DNA of 64,000 nucleotides from positions 10,087,912 to 10,151,911 of the forward strand of contig OY755196.1 of assembly GCA_963576735.1 (NCBI GenBank), read 5' to 3'. The DNA is from Bedellia somnulentella (Eukaryota > Arthropoda > Insecta > Lepidoptera > Bedelliidae). Numbering within the stretch: the stretch's first letter is position 1; every line of letters starts with the position of its first letter. The position numbers and the translations under genes are program-made. Below are positions 10,611 through 22,024 of the stretch, piece by piece. The notes under the pieces are model-generated. The model made no database searches, had not been told where the DNA came from, and saw nothing but the letters and a program-made list of their open reading frames with translations.

Positions 10611-10843
10611 TATACATACATACATATACTCACGGCTATAAATCCCTTAACGGGGTAGCCAGAGCTTTGGAATGAGAAATTCCTCAGCTACTTTTGGAAA
10701 GTTGCGTGGGGAAAAGATGGTAAAGTAAAGGTTGTTGGTGATGGGTCTCCAACCGCATCGCCCAAAATTCCTTAGAATCCCCAATACCGTTAGTCGCCTC
10801 TTACGATCACCCACGGGTAGAAATGGGTTAGTGTGAATTTTGC
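10611..10843 (-). mobile_element. SINE A copy, head lost
   Basis: Starts with the (CATA)n tail complement at 10611 and runs through CCTCTTACGATCACCCACGGG. Its head is missing, and a plus-strand A head follows directly. Confidence 0.85.
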
Positions 10844-10880
10844 TGTATAGTGTCGGCTTAGAATAACGCTACCCCATGAC
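10844..10880 (+). mobile_element. SINE A head fragment
   Basis: GTATAGTGTCGGCTTAGAAT followed by ACGCTACCCC, opposite in orientation to the copy just left of it. It forms a small head-to-head junction. Confidence 0.75.
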
Positions 10881-11009
10881 TCAATATCACAACTAATGTC
10901 AGCCTATACGTGCGTACCTTCTATTGACAGCCAGGTCTGTTAAATAAATAAATATATATGGACATATTATACACTAAACAAACTAAGTTAGACTTGTTTT
11001 ATGGGATAT

Positions 11010-11385
11010 TTACTTACTTATACTCACGCCCATTATTCCCATTGGGGTAGGCAGAGACTATCGATCGCCACTTAGTACGATCTTGACAAACCTCTCTTGC
11101 TTTCCTAACATTCATTATTCTTCTCATACATGCTCTTTTATTCTTCTCACTTCGGACCCCCGCCTTTATAAGAACGTTTTCTATCTGGTCTAGAAACGTT
11201 TTAAGAGGCCGTCCTCTATTAACAATCCCATCCACATTGGCTCTATATATCTCTTTCGCTACTTTATTTTCATCCATCCTCTTTATGTGCCCAAACCACC
11301 TTAACATTCCTTTTTCTATCTTGCATACTACGTAATTTTTCAAACCTACTCGTTTACGGATCACAGTATTTCTCACTTACTCAAC
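11010..11385 (-). mobile_element. LINE J, C-terminal part, 5'-truncated
   Basis: Encodes about 120 residues in one open frame (11014-11376) with LRWFGHIKRMD, a RGRP motif and WRSIVSAYPNGN at the end. This is the region downstream of the RT domain, of the type seen in RTE-like insect LINEs. The coding end runs directly into the structured 3' tail (CCCATTGGGG on the plus strand, then tail repeats). Truncated, so it has no RT motifs. Confidence 0.8.
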
Positions 11386-11389
11386 GATA

Positions 11390-12070
11390 TATTTAATAAT
11401 ATAATACACATATAAATAACATCCAAGACTAAGAATAAGAAACCATAATTTTTGCTCAACTATATCTATTCTTTTGTCGGCGAGTATCAAAATTGTATGT
11501 ATCGATCACGGCAGCGAGCGGTGAGAATCAAAAAGATTTAGAATAAAACAAACATTCCATTTTCAAATCGGCATCGCTGTTTCCCAAATTATGTCAGAAG
11601 TTCCTCCTTAGTCTAAGGATCTATCAATGATAAAACTCTCTCTCTTCTTTATACACATATGTTTGTAACCGTATTTCACGCCTCAAAGTATTGTATCTTA
11701 TTCCCTTATACAGCTGCTCGGTTTTCGGGTAAATATAATCGTATTTATTCTATAAACCTCATTATTTGCTTTGAAAACGTTCAGAGCGGCTAAACCTGTG
11801 TTCTTTTCATTCCAATTTCAAGCGGCTCTGGAACGCTAAACAAACTGTGCATCCTTAACGGAATATAAACGAACTCTTTGTTGCAACCTTTTTGCTTGAA
11901 ACTATTTAATACTCCTTGATCGAATCTCAAAAACTATGGGTATTGCTTTCTTATATTAATGAAGTATTTTTACAAGATAGTCAATTTTATTAAACTGTTA
12001 ATGAAAATTTTTAATAAAAGGCAGAATCATTTAACACACAAATAAAATAATAGTTTAAATTTTGTTATAA
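11390..12070. other. No gene recognised
   Basis: AT-rich. The start (ACACATATAAATAACATCCAAG) resembles a retroelement fragment also seen near 46955. No coding signal. Confidence 0.4.
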
Positions 12071-12073
12071 ATT

Positions 12074-12217
12074 GCGGTGTAGTGTCGGCTTAGAATAGCA
12101 CTACCCCATTTCTTCCGGTGGGTGTACGTAAGAGGCGACTAACGGTATTGGGGCTATTAAGGGATTTTTGGGCGATGCGGTTGGAGACCCATCACTAACA
12201 ACCTTTATTTTTACCAT
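12074..12217 (+). mobile_element. SINE A copy, 3' part missing
   Basis: Head and middle present to TTTACCATG; the tail half is absent. Confidence 0.85.
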
Positions 12218-12439
12218 GTAAAATGTAAAATAACAAAAGTCGACTTACATCTGTAGGATAAAAAAATACCCCGTACAATACTTTGTATGAGAAAGTACAT
12301 GACGTAAGAATTCATATACTGACAGATTATTTATCAAATGTTGGAGGCCATTGATTTAAATGCCAGAGAAGTACAATCATAAATAATATGTAAATATTAC
12401 AAAAATCACAAGAATTGCTCAAAAAGGCTGGTCTATCTG

Positions 12440-12516
12440 AAGTGTGAAGAATAAAAGAGCATGTACGAAAAGATTGATGGATGTGAACGAAGCTAGAGAG
12501 GTTTGCCAGGATCGTA
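12440..12516 (+). mobile_element. LINE J tail, left half (split by K)
   Basis: Plus-strand J sequence from AGAATAAAAGAGCATGTACG to GCCAGGATCGTA. It resumes at 14501 with TACAAAGTGGCGATC after the K insertion. Confidence 0.85.
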
Positions 12517-14500
12517 CAGTCGCCATCAGATATATCGGAGCGGCCGAGGTACTCAAATACTTCTGAGCAGCAATAAATTTCAATAAATTCTTTACGGTAA
12601 ATAAGGTCAATAGGATCTGAACATCCAATTGGCCACAAATATATGAGCAGTCGGTTTTCAATTAAATCTGAACTCACAACTACACAATAATATCTGAAAG
12701 CACAACTTGTCAAAGTTATCTGCTTGGACAGGGTGATCATAAATATCTGAACATTTAGAGAAAATATACCTAAAGCACTACGCATACAGTTTAAAATTCT
12801 TTGTTTATTTATTTTAGTACGTTCGCTGGAATACATTTTCTACACAACCACCATTTGGTTTTATCAAATGTCAAAACTAAGAAGAGTTTTCTGCTGGGAG
12901 GTATTCTCCACTGACCAACTAATCCGTACAACTAGTTGTACGGTTAATATATTATTAGAAAAAAATACTAAATCGTTCCCCACTGACCAATTCTTTTTTT
13001 TTATAGAAACACTTAAGTACATGGTGTTAATATAAGAATGGGTTTGTAGTTGTATAATTTTCGCCGGCACAAATCATCAAGAGGTAAATAACTTAGAAAT
13101 TTTGAACAGATGTATGCCATTTTTTTACTTTTACATTAATATAAATGCAGTTTTAATAAAATAAAAGGATAAACTAGTTTTTACAAAATTATACCTTTTC
13201 CTGTAGTTTTCTCTAACGTAATTATACGTATTTATGTATATAATTATATTAAATGAGGACAAAAACTCTAAAGGTCTAATAAATAAAAATAAAAATAAAA
13301 CTTAATAAAATATAAAAATTAAACACAAGTGAGGATATGAACCCTGACGCAAGGGATTATATTTCTGATTTCCAATTACTGAACCGCTAGGCCACGGTGA
13401 TTGACACAATGGTGGATGAAATATTGCAAAGCATTCGTACCTATTTTAATTTGGCAGCTTTAAACTAACCATAGATATAGAAACACATAGATTGGCAGTA
13501 AAAGACAAACATAGCATAAACGTTAACAAAGGCAGGACATCTCACGGTCACGATAACAGCCTACAACGGTTTTAGCATAAAAGATGAAAAAAAATATGAT
13601 TTATTTTCGTTAATTCTGTATTCTTAAGTTTGGTGATTTTTTGATAAAGTTATTAATATTTAACAGCACAGAAGCTAAATCAAATACATATTCTTTGGCA
13701 AACATAATTTTTAGCCATTTATGTCCAAATTAAGATTGTAATAATTACCAGTCTATATGCTTATTATAGATCTTAAACCAAAGTTTTCAATGCAAATATA
13801 TGATAAAAATATCTTCTATCATCATAATATTACAATTACTGTTAAGTTAACAAGTTGGTAAAAATAACAAATACGTGAATTTTTATCAATTTTAATAGGG
13901 TTAGTATGGAATCCGCGATACGTCACGCACACACACTCATTTACGCACACCGTTGTACTTTTTTTTAGTCTCGCCTGTCGACTTTGTATTGCCAATCTAT
14001 ATACGTAAGTATAGCACAATAAATCATTGAATATTTGATAAATACATGAAGTGAATTTTATGCAATGACAGTAATGTTACCATTTTTGTAAATTGCCAAA
14101 TATTTTATTCAACTATGTCTCTTGTAACAAGACTGTAAAGTTGCTTTTCGAAGGTTTATATATATTTTGTATACCTACTCATTTTGTAAAAGGAAAATTC
14201 ATTACATCTGTACGATTACATTTAAACTGTATGCCTAGTGCTTTAAGGTATATTTTCCTTAAATGTTCAGATATTTATGATCACCCTGTCTGAGCAGATA
14301 ACTTTGACGAGTTGTGCTTTCAGATATTATTGTGTCGTTGTGTGTTAAGATTTAATTAAAAACCCACTGCTCATATATTTGCGGCGAATTGGATGTTCAG
14401 ATCTTAATGACCTTATTTACCGTAAAGAATTTATTGAAATTTATAGCTGCTCAGAAGTATGTGAGCACCTCGGCCGCTCCGATATATCTGATGGCGACTG
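12517..14500. mobile_element. Family K element with about 280-bp inverted arms
   Basis: Begins CAGTCGCCATCAGATATATC and ends with its complement GATATATCTGATGGCGACTG, each flanked by TA (12515-12516 and 14501-14502), so it is a TA-targeting, Tc1/mariner-type insertion. Arms run about 12517-12795 and 14221-14500 and are diverged. The central 1.4 kb has no long frame or transposase motif. It contains a reverse tRNA-like head near 13345-13410. It interrupts a LINE J tail precisely. Its termini match a very common lepidopteran short MITE, of which this would be an expanded relative (recalled, not searched). Confidence 0.85.
13345..13410 (-). repeat. tRNA-like SINE head inside K
   Basis: Minus strand: A-box-like GTGGCCTAGCGGTTCAG and B-box-like AGGGTTCATATCC. 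Degenerate; not a functional tRNA. Confidence 0.45.
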
Positions 14501-14570
14501 TACAAAGTGGCGATCGATAGTCTCTGCCATCCCCAATGGGAGCTAACGGCGTGATGTATGTATGTATGAA
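14501..14570 (+). mobile_element. LINE J tail, right half
   Basis: TACAAAGTGGCGATCGATAG through the ACGGCGTGATGTATGTATG tail. Completes the J fragment interrupted at 12516. Confidence 0.85.
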
Positions 14571-14807
14571 AACCCTTATATCTATTTCTCAATTATTTTA
14601 TCTGTTATGTGTATCCTACAACGATAATCCGAATCTCTAACTATCCATTTATGAAAACGTCGTGATGTTATATGTAACATTTGAGTGTAAGAGGTAGAAG
14701 CAAGCGCCAATTCATTTGAGAATATTATTGAATAAGAGTTATGGCTGCACAGGATGGTGCGCGATAGAACAGAGATGCAACAGAGATGCTATAAATAAAT
14801 AAATAAA

Positions 14808-15062
14808 CATACATACATACATACACATACTCACGGCTATAAATCCCTTAACGGGGTAGCCAGAGCTTTGGAATGAGAAATTCTTCAGCCACTTTTGGAA
14901 GTTGATTGGGGAAAAGATGGTAATAATAAATGTTTTTGGTGACGGGTCTCCAACCACATAGCCCAAAAATCACTTAAAAAGCCTCTATACCCTTAGTCGC
15001 CTCTTACGATCACCCACGGGTAGAAATGGGGTAGTGCTATTCTAAGCCGACACTACACAGCC
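14808..15062 (-). mobile_element. SINE A copy
   Basis: Full-length: (CATA)n, CTCACGGCTATAAATCCC, middle, CCGACACTACACAG head. Of the ACCCACGGGTAG subtype. Confidence 0.9.
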
Positions 15063-15884
15063 AAATAAATAAAACAGCCAATATATGTTTAAAGCGAGGG
15101 GCTGAAGTCTCAAGCCTAACATGGATAGTGCTGTTAGGCAGATTTTAACGATTACTACCTGAATTGTAGCTGAGACCGACGGCTTAAAGTACTCTCAGGT
15201 GATTCTGCGTTATTACTCGTATTATTAATAACAATAGGAATAAGATAAATTTTAATAGGTACTTTGTATTCATTGTTAGTGTTAAATAACATACATATAA
15301 TTGAGTTACACTAAATCGTGTGAAAGTAGTACTCTGCTGTGGGCTAGGAGTAATAGCTCTATCTTGAAAATAACCAAGTTGAAACAAGGATATAATGTTA
15401 TAGATATTAATAAATCAGGTTTTATACATGTCATTGTCCGTTAAATCATGAAGTGTTAGAGAGTTTTGTTAATTTATCTAACATCTCGCCAAAATTTGTA
15501 TAAGTTGATTTATTCTCATTATATTGAGAATACCAAATTGACCTTAATTATCCTTTTTTTTTAATTGATGTGTACTTAAAAAACCGTGACCAATATGTTT
15601 TTCGAAATAAATTCAGCTCTACTCATTTCTATGTGAACGCTGTTCAGGTATGAAGTGAAAATTTTCTCAAGTTTGTGAATTACAACTCGACCGTTTCGTG
15701 CCGGAGGTGGACAGAGTTACACTAACTAACTGACTGATCTAATTCTACGTTTTCAATCCTAACTGTAATTGTAGGTTTTATTTCGAAGGAATGTTCTTGG
15801 TATCGTTTCATATAAAGGGTGTATCAGTAAGAGCGCACTTTTTAAAAGTAGAATATTTTTTCTTCTTGCAAGTGGCAACTGAAG
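15063..15884. other. No gene recognised
   Basis: AT-rich. Near 15800 the sequence GGGTGTATCAGTAAGAGCGC may be the end of the transposon whose coding remnant follows. Confidence 0.4.
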
Positions 15885-16113
15885 TTTTACAGCTAACACC
15901 TCTGTTTATTCCGATTATTAAAAATGGAGCACTTTTTGGAATAACAACGCGTAATAATTGTGAAACCTCATTACAAAATGGGGAAAGTTACGCTGAAACC
16001 ACTCGGAAACTTTGCAAACACCTAATACGTCAACCATTCGAATAATGGTACAAAAAAATTAAGAAACTGGGTCGATTATGGATGATAAGAATCCTTTACG
16101 TCCTATACGTGAG
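15885..16113 (+). pseudogene. Transposase N-terminal remnant, DUF4817-like
   Basis: A decayed helix-turn-helix region. One frame reads LQNGESYAETTRKLCKHLIR, and after a stop a second frame reads GSIMDDKNPLRPIRE. That order (NGES...T.RKL...then GS..D.KNPLRP) is the pattern of the DUF4817-type HTH found in insect transposases. The catalytic part is absent, and the next sequence at about 16120 is a different retroelement tail. Confidence 0.55.
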
Positions 16114-16124
16114 TATACATTACT

Positions 16125-16175
16125 TAGTTTGGATCTAACTTGATCTGTGTATATTATTTCCAAGCACCCATTTAT
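16125..16175 (+). repeat. Family I retroelement tail fragment
   Basis: ACTTAGTTTGGATCTAACTTG then CTGTGTATATTATTTCC, like the pieces at 10108 and 47160. Confidence 0.45.
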
Positions 16176-17666
16176 TTATGATAACACTTATTCAACTTCC
16201 AAAAAAGGATGAGACAGCGCTATTGCTGTAGCTCTTTTCATGCCAGCATAGTGTTATAGATGTACATAGACATACACATAAAATATCGTCAGTGTAGTCA
16301 TATGATAGGTTCTATGCAGTAAGCAAGTAAGACGGCTATCGTTCAAGCCACCACAATGGAGGTGAATCATGAAATGTAATATGCAATTACTGTCTCAATT
16401 TTGTAAAATAAAAACGAGAAAATAAGATCTGATGCAACACCAAACAACTTGAGGTACATAAAATATGAAATTTTAATCAGTTGTGCTGTCTTAGTTGTGC
16501 ACAGAGACGATAAAACGTTGAATTCGAAATATTTTCTTTATGAATACACCTACCCCAAGCTGATGCTATGCCGGCAATTTTTCATCTCATTCCGTGACCC
16601 TCAGACGGATGGAGAAAATGTGGACTTGCGGTCCACTGAGTTAATACAGGGTTAAAGTATGTGTTGTTAAATCTCACTTTCACCTATGCTTGAAAATATA
16701 TTTCCGACAAAATTAGGACTTGCTTAAAGTTATCCAACCATAAAGTATATTTTTTTATTTAAAGTTCAAGTGTTTGTGACAAAACTTTGGCTTTGCAAGA
16801 ATATCTAATGTTAACGTAAAAAAGTTTTGTAAAATATATATGTTAAAATACACTACTTGAGTGTACTACATATTATTATTATAAATATCTAATGAATGCA
16901 AAGTCACAAAAAAGTTTCTACGATGTACTAAATAGTAGTAAGGATCATCTCGGTGGACCATGCAGTCAATCTATACTTTTCTCAATAGTCATTGCCGTGG
17001 TCAATGAAAATTTCATTTTAGAATTTGCTTGCGAAACGAAACCGCACAAGCAGGAAAACGTTTTAGTAAAAGCATGATTCTAGGTATTGTAGAGAATATT
17101 TTATTTAAATATTTCTGTAATTGGAAAATTTGGATGCACTCATTGTTATTGGTTGCAAAGAGATCCAGGAATTTGCATGATCAAACAAGTACTCCGGAAA
17201 ACTATTGAAATAAAAGATATGTATTTTTAATTCCGCTTATACATGCTCAATGGTAATAGTAGTACATATCAAACCATCAGAGCTCTTATTGTGTCAAAGG
17301 AATACTAAAATAATTCACGGAATTTTAATTTACTTTGAGTACTGTGTCCACAGTAATGAAATTATGCTTTCAGCTGAAGCCGGATTAAATAAGGTAACAA
17401 AAATGTGTTCTTTACGGTAACGTAATCTGTTATGTGTTATACTTGATGTTCATGTTACATTCTAGTGCTAAATAATACATTTATTTATTTGCATATCTTG
17501 TTGTACATATACAATCTTAACTATACAGACTAGCACAAAATACCCTTTTGAGCACACACAACGACAATAAAGTAATAAAAAAGCTAAATTGTAAATTAAG
17601 TTTAACTCTAAATAACCTCCTTCAAAACCTGTAACATAAAAGTAATAATGTTAAACAAAATCTTAC
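16176..17666. other. Intronic, no exon recognised
   Basis: No convincing second half of the immunoglobulin domain begun at 17667-17824 is visible here on the minus strand. No mobile-element end is recognised. The small open frames show no coding features. Confidence 0.4.
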
Positions 17667-17824
17667 CTTAATATCAGCATTATCCGCAGTCAACTCCGTG
17701 GTCCCATTGAACCATCGTACCGTGGCAGGAGGTTTCGCCCCGCTCACTGTACACACTAGTGTCAACACCGTGCCGTGCGTCGCGTGTTCGCCCACGCCGG
17801 TGATCGCGACGTGGTGGGGGGGCA
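17667..17824 (-). CDS. Ig-domain exon of a cell-adhesion gene (downstream exon)
   Basis: A 158-nt, GC-rich exon in AT-rich DNA. On the minus strand it follows an acceptor (ATTGGTTGACAG) and ends at a donor (ATTAAG|GTAAGA). It starts in phase 1 and ends in phase 0. The peptide reads VPPHHVAITGVGEH, then LTLVCTVSGAKPPATVRWF and NGTTELTADNADIK. This is the start of an Ig domain: linker VPP, B-strand cysteine, C-strand tryptophan after PPA, and an N-glycosylation site NGT. The second cysteine must come from a further exon below 17667. It joins in frame with the exon at 37836-37988. The VPP..V.I.G linker suggests a nephrin/SNS/Hibris-like protein, but other Ig adhesion proteins are possible. Confidence 0.8.
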
Positions 17825-18025
17825 CTGTCAACCAATGAGAATAAAGATTAGAATGTATCCCTTGTAGTGCTTTGGGAGCCTGGTACTTTTAAATTTTACT
17901 GATGTGTGACTGCAGATTTTGAAAAGTTTTTTGCTGCATTAGAGTAGCTAAACTATTTCTTTAGCACAGGTTTTATAATGGTATTTGGGACATAGAACAA
18001 ATAACCATTTGTAGTAGAGTAAATC

Positions 18026-18182
18026 GAACAAAGCGGTGATAGATCTGCTCCCTATCACGTGACTGCACTGCCCTACCAAAAATAAGATACTCTGAAAACC
18101 AGGTGGCTAAATTTTCAACTTTATAGTTGGAAGTATTAATACCACTGCCAACTCTTTGGTCATATACAACGTGAGCGTCCAG
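18026..18182 (+). mobile_element. SINE B fragment, diverged
   Basis: CTCCCTATCACGTGACTGCACTG, GATACTCTGAAAACCAGGTGG and CACTGCCAACTC...ACGTGAGCGT follow the order of the family B 3' half. Confidence 0.6.
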
Positions 18183-18686
18183 TATGAGTATATAAAGGTC
18201 TGCATATAGACAAAAATTTATACTGACTTGCGGTTAATTAAAGATTTCAATCACAATTTTATTACTCAGCTAGCTCTATTCATAGCCAACATAACATTAC
18301 AAGAGCAGAACATAGTAAAATGGCCAAATTTTAGTATCAGTATCAAGTGAGATGGGTTTAATTTCAAAGTTAACAAAGTTTCAGTAGTTAGAAGTTTCAA
18401 GTTACGTTTTGATAACTTAACAGGCAAAGTGAATGGTTATTAAAGAAGGTTTGCGTTGATTAAGTTTTCATACCAAAAAGGTCCCTTTACAGTTTCATAC
18501 AAAGTGTTGACATCAACTATTTTGTAACTATGGTTTTGGCGGGGTACTATGGAGTTTTGTTTCGATTTATTGATTTTAAATGGTATGGTACATATTTAAT
18601 AGAGGGTGATGTGTTCTTTTGTGTGTTATTATTACTATGTGATTATTACTTATACATTTGCCCACATATGTTTTCTGCCATTTCAA

Positions 18687-18783
18687 CTTGAACGTTCACG
18701 TCGTATATACCCGAACCGGTTGGCAGAGAGGTACTAATACTTCTGAACATAACGTGACATTATCACCTGGTGTTCAGAGTACT
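18687..18783 (-). mobile_element. SINE B 3' fragment
   Basis: ACGTTCACGTCGTATATACC...GGTTGGCAGAGAGGTACTAATACTTCTGAACAT, the reverse complement of the B tail. Confidence 0.75.
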
Positions 18784-19020
18784 AGTATTCTATCGCTCAT
18801 CCTCACAGCCCATATACATCCCTACCAAGGGGCTCGAGCTTACCCTATATAGGGTGATTTGGCTTAGTCCACCACGCTCGCCAATTGCGGGATGGCAGAC
18901 TATCGACCGTGATACAAGCCGGGACTGCGACACAAGAATTCATCTTAATTTACGGATAATCCTATGATTCAAGCCTGCAATACCCTTCCAGACTGGGTTA
19001 AATCTTACAATTTAGATTTG
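18784..19020 (-). mobile_element. Retroposon H copy, diverged
   Basis: Matches, in the opposite orientation, the H insertion at 52173-52393: CCTACCAAGGGGCTCGAGC, TAGTCCACCACGCTCGCCAA, TTGCGGGATGGCAGACTA, and CAAGCCTGCAATACCCTTCC. Confidence 0.7.
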
Positions 19021-19576
19021 TGAGTTTACCCCCCGTACATGAAGCCAAGCGCTTAAGCGCGCGACCACGGAGACAGTAATCTATCAACCTGACACATATA
19101 ATATGGATAGTTAAAAAAAAACAACACAAAACAAAACAAGTCTAACCTAACTCAACTTAAATCTAAATTGGCATCAACATTAATAAACTTGGGCACCGAA
19201 AGTGAGAATTAATGTTTATTGGAGTCTATCTTAAAGAATTGCGTTGTAAATTGTTATATGCCATATAACATGACACAAATACAGTAAGCATCGAGTTTCC
19301 ATAGTACCCAGTCCAGTCGAAATTTTTCCCTTTATGAGTGGCGTATAAGGGAGCAGTATAGAACTTTGTTATCACTCTTTAGGGAATATCCGAACAGATT
19401 GACAATCATATTGGGCTTGCTTCAGCCGCTTTAGACGTGATAGGCGCCTAACTAAAGAATTACATGTTGAAAACGTAATTTTCTACGGCGCGAAATTTTC
19501 ACTACGTTTTTCCTTTGTGATTTATAGCGGTTCTTATACTTTTTGACTTGATTACTTTAAAGTACAACTCTACGAT

Positions 19577-19669
19577 ACATATACATACATATACTCACGG
19601 CTCCAATTCCTCGAAGGGGTAGCCAAAGCTTCGGAATGAGAAATTCCTCAGCCACTTTTGGAAGGTACA
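19577..19669 (-). mobile_element. SINE A copy, part 1 (split by Helitron)
   Basis: (CATA)n tail complement to GCCACTTTTGGAAGG. It continues at 20653 after the Helitron insertion. Confidence 0.85.
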
Positions 19670-19788
19670 TCTATACTTATAATAAATCTGTAGAGAGGTC
19701 AATTCTGTACATGAAATATATTTTCAAAATAACTATCAGGGGGTGATTAGTGATCGATACTGATGCCAAAAATGCAATCAGTAAAATT

Positions 19789-19834
<46 letters not shown>

Positions 19835-20652
19835 GGTTTGTATGTTCCTTATGGAAACAAAAACTACTCGACGGATTTTAACGAAACTTGGTACAATTAT
19901 TCTCCATACTCCTGGGCAGGTTTTTGTATACTTTTCAGCGGAGTAGTAAAGGGGAATTTTGGGAAATTTTGGGAAAACGGGAGAAGTTACTACATTTTTT
20001 AAGCTTCCGTCGCGTGTGCAGCCTTAATGGTTAAACTTACATAGAAATCATGTATGACAGAAATATTTTTCATAAAATTATCTAAAAAAAAATCCACAAC
20101 AGTTTATGTCTATCTTTTACGGTTGACTCACAATAACACGTGTAATTCCTGATAGCTTAGCAGTTCGGAACATTCTGATTATATTTGTTTACTCTTACGT
20201 TTGTAAACCTCTCACTCATCCCTAATTTAAAAAAGGTAACATTATTACCTATTCAATAAAAAAAGAATCATAGAAATCGGTAGAGGAATACCGAAATTAT
20301 ACATAAAATAAGCCATCGCGCCCGTGACCAAAACCGAATCGTTACTAATTTACATATAACATACTAGATGGCGCCAGTAGTTGCATCTTACAACATGTAA
20401 TGATTTATTTTTTTGATTGTTATAAATACTTCATAGCGTTTTATTCCAAAATTTGCTATTAAACGGAAATACTGAACCGTTCATTAAAGCGCATTAAAAA
20501 TCACCAAACTACACTGTTTAGGGAGTGCTATAAATTTATTAAATTGAAAACATTGCGCTGAATTTGACAATGCTTGAGCAGTGACTAAAGAAAGAAACCT
20601 CAGATATTTAAAAATACAACGCTACCCGTGCGAAGCTGGGCCGATCCACTAG
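19670..20652 (+). mobile_element. Non-autonomous Helitron 1
   Basis: Starts TCTATACTTATAATAAATCT after a host A (19669) and ends CTAG (20649-20652) before a host T, the Helitron rule. A GC-rich stretch, CCCGTGCGAAGCTGGGC, precedes CTAG. The interior has a (TGTC)n run at 19790-19835 and TTTGTATGTTCCTTATGG, as in the Helitron at 36281-37716. No Rep/helicase is present. It inserted into an A SINE. The 79-residue frame at 19763-20002 runs through the microsatellite and is not a gene. Confidence 0.9.
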
Positions 20653-20814
20653 TACATACATAAAGGAAAAAGATGAAAAACAAACGTTGTTGGTGATGGG
20701 TCTCCAACCGCATCGCACAATGTTCCCTTAAAAAGCCCAATTACGTTAGTCACCTCTTATGTACACCCATCGGAAGAAATGGGGTAGCACTATTCCTAGG
20801 CGGCACTACACAGC
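20653..20814 (-). mobile_element. SINE A copy, part 2
   Basis: GGTGATGGGTCTCCAACCGC through the CACTACACAGCA head. It completes the copy interrupted at 19669. Confidence 0.85.
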
Positions 20815-21358
20815 AGTTGAGAAGTTTTGGAAGTTTTGGTGATGGAAATATAATAATCTATCCGTGACCACGGCTCCAGTAAGTGTGCTGAAACGTCGGG
20901 CAAACATATCACGTAAGTGATTTAAAAACGTTGTCGATGGTTATATAATCCCAATTTTTATATATATTATTCAAAAAATATAAATATTTGAACTTTTATT
21001 ATCTTGAATAGAGACTAAATTTGAAACGTAAAGTAGACAAAGCAACACAGCGGATGAACAGAAATATTTGTCAGTACAAAATGCAAAAATGTTAAATGCG
21101 ATCCATAATCTTTGCCTACCCCAAAAGGAATAATGGGCGTGAGTATAAATAAGTTAGTATGAACAGGGAAAGGTCCATCACGACAATATTTTCATCTAAC
21201 GGCACATTAAGCCGTTCCTACTCTATCGCTGGCTTAATATCGGAGCCATCTTGTAAATTGTCAATGTAGATAGCTAATAAGTGACCCCGATCGTAGAGAT
21301 GGGGTGAACGTCGATAAAGTATCGATAAAATTTATTAAAACCGATTTTTTTATTTGAC
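20815..21358. other. Unassigned, with a LINE J tail
   Basis: 20870-20960 contains GACCACGGCTCCAGTAAGTG and AAACGTCGGGCAAACATATC, likely a retroelement fragment I cannot name. 21080-21155 (plus) is a degenerate LINE J end: CTTTGCCTACCCCAAAAGG then GGGCGTGAGTATAAATAAG. Confidence 0.45.
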
Positions 21359-21601
21359 ATACTTACATATACTCACGGCTATAAATCCCTAGAAGGGGTA
21401 GCCAGAGCTAAGGAACTAAAAGTTCCTCAGCCACTTTTAAAAAGTTGAGAGGGGAAAAGACGGTAGATTTAAGGTTGATGGTGATAGGTCTCCAGCCGCA
21501 TCGCCCAAAAATCCCTTAGAAGCCCCAATACCGTAAGTCGCCTCTTACGTACACCCACCGGCAGAAATGGGGTAGTGTTATTCTAAGCCGACACTACACA
21601 G
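21359..21601 (-). mobile_element. SINE A copy
   Basis: Full-length from CATATACTCACGGC to CCGACACTACACAG. Confidence 0.9.
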
Positions 21602-21639
21602 ATTTTTTATTTAAGAATTCTTGAAACCTACCTACTAAT

Positions 21640-21802
21640 AGCCAAGGCTATAAATCCTAAAAATGAGTGACCAGAATTGCAGAAGAATATGGTAAACAAG
21701 GTAAGCTAAGATGATGGGTGTTCAGCCGCATTGCCCAACTGTTTTAAAATCAACATGTCACCCTAGTTAGTTGTTTAGTGTTATTCTAAGCCGACGTTAC
21801 AA
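21640..21802 (-). mobile_element. SINE A copy, heavily diverged
   Basis: Order preserved (AAGGCTATAAATCCTA, GGTGTTCAGCCGCATTGCCC, TATTCTAAGCCGACGTTAC) but with deletions; an old copy. Confidence 0.7.
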
Positions 21803-21893
21803 CGCTTAAAACCTAAATGATATCAAAAAAAAACCTTATTATTACTTTATTAAAGAATTTGAAGAAATAATTTATGGTGTGTTGTATTAATAC

Positions 21894-22024
21894 TGCTGTG
21901 TAGTGTCGGCTCAGAATAATACTACCCCATTTCAGCCGGTGGGTGTACGTAAGAGGCGACTAACGGTATCGGGGCTTTTAAGGGATTTTTGGGCGATGCG
22001 GTTGGAGATCCATCACCAAAACCA
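21894..22024 (+). mobile_element. SINE A copy, part 1
   Basis: Head to GATCCATCACCAAAAC. The rest resumes at 22404 after an inserted retroelement end. Confidence 0.85.

Larger units (their letters stand above)
10090..11008. repeat. Inverted pair of retroelement tails (family I)
   Basis: 10090-10190 (plus) contains CTTAGTTTGGGGCTAACTTG and ATAATATGTCC. 10930-11008 (minus) is a diverged inverse of it. The pair encloses an A copy. Similar fragments lie at 16125-16175 and 47160-47205. Confidence 0.5.

Noticed and set aside
12327..12836. 169-residue minus-strand ORF
   Set aside because: It spans the inverted arm of K and the LINE J fragment; the composition and lack of motifs show it is a chance frame.
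19763..20002. 79-residue ORF with repeated LSVCLSVC
   Set aside because: Translation of a TGTC microsatellite in Helitron 1.
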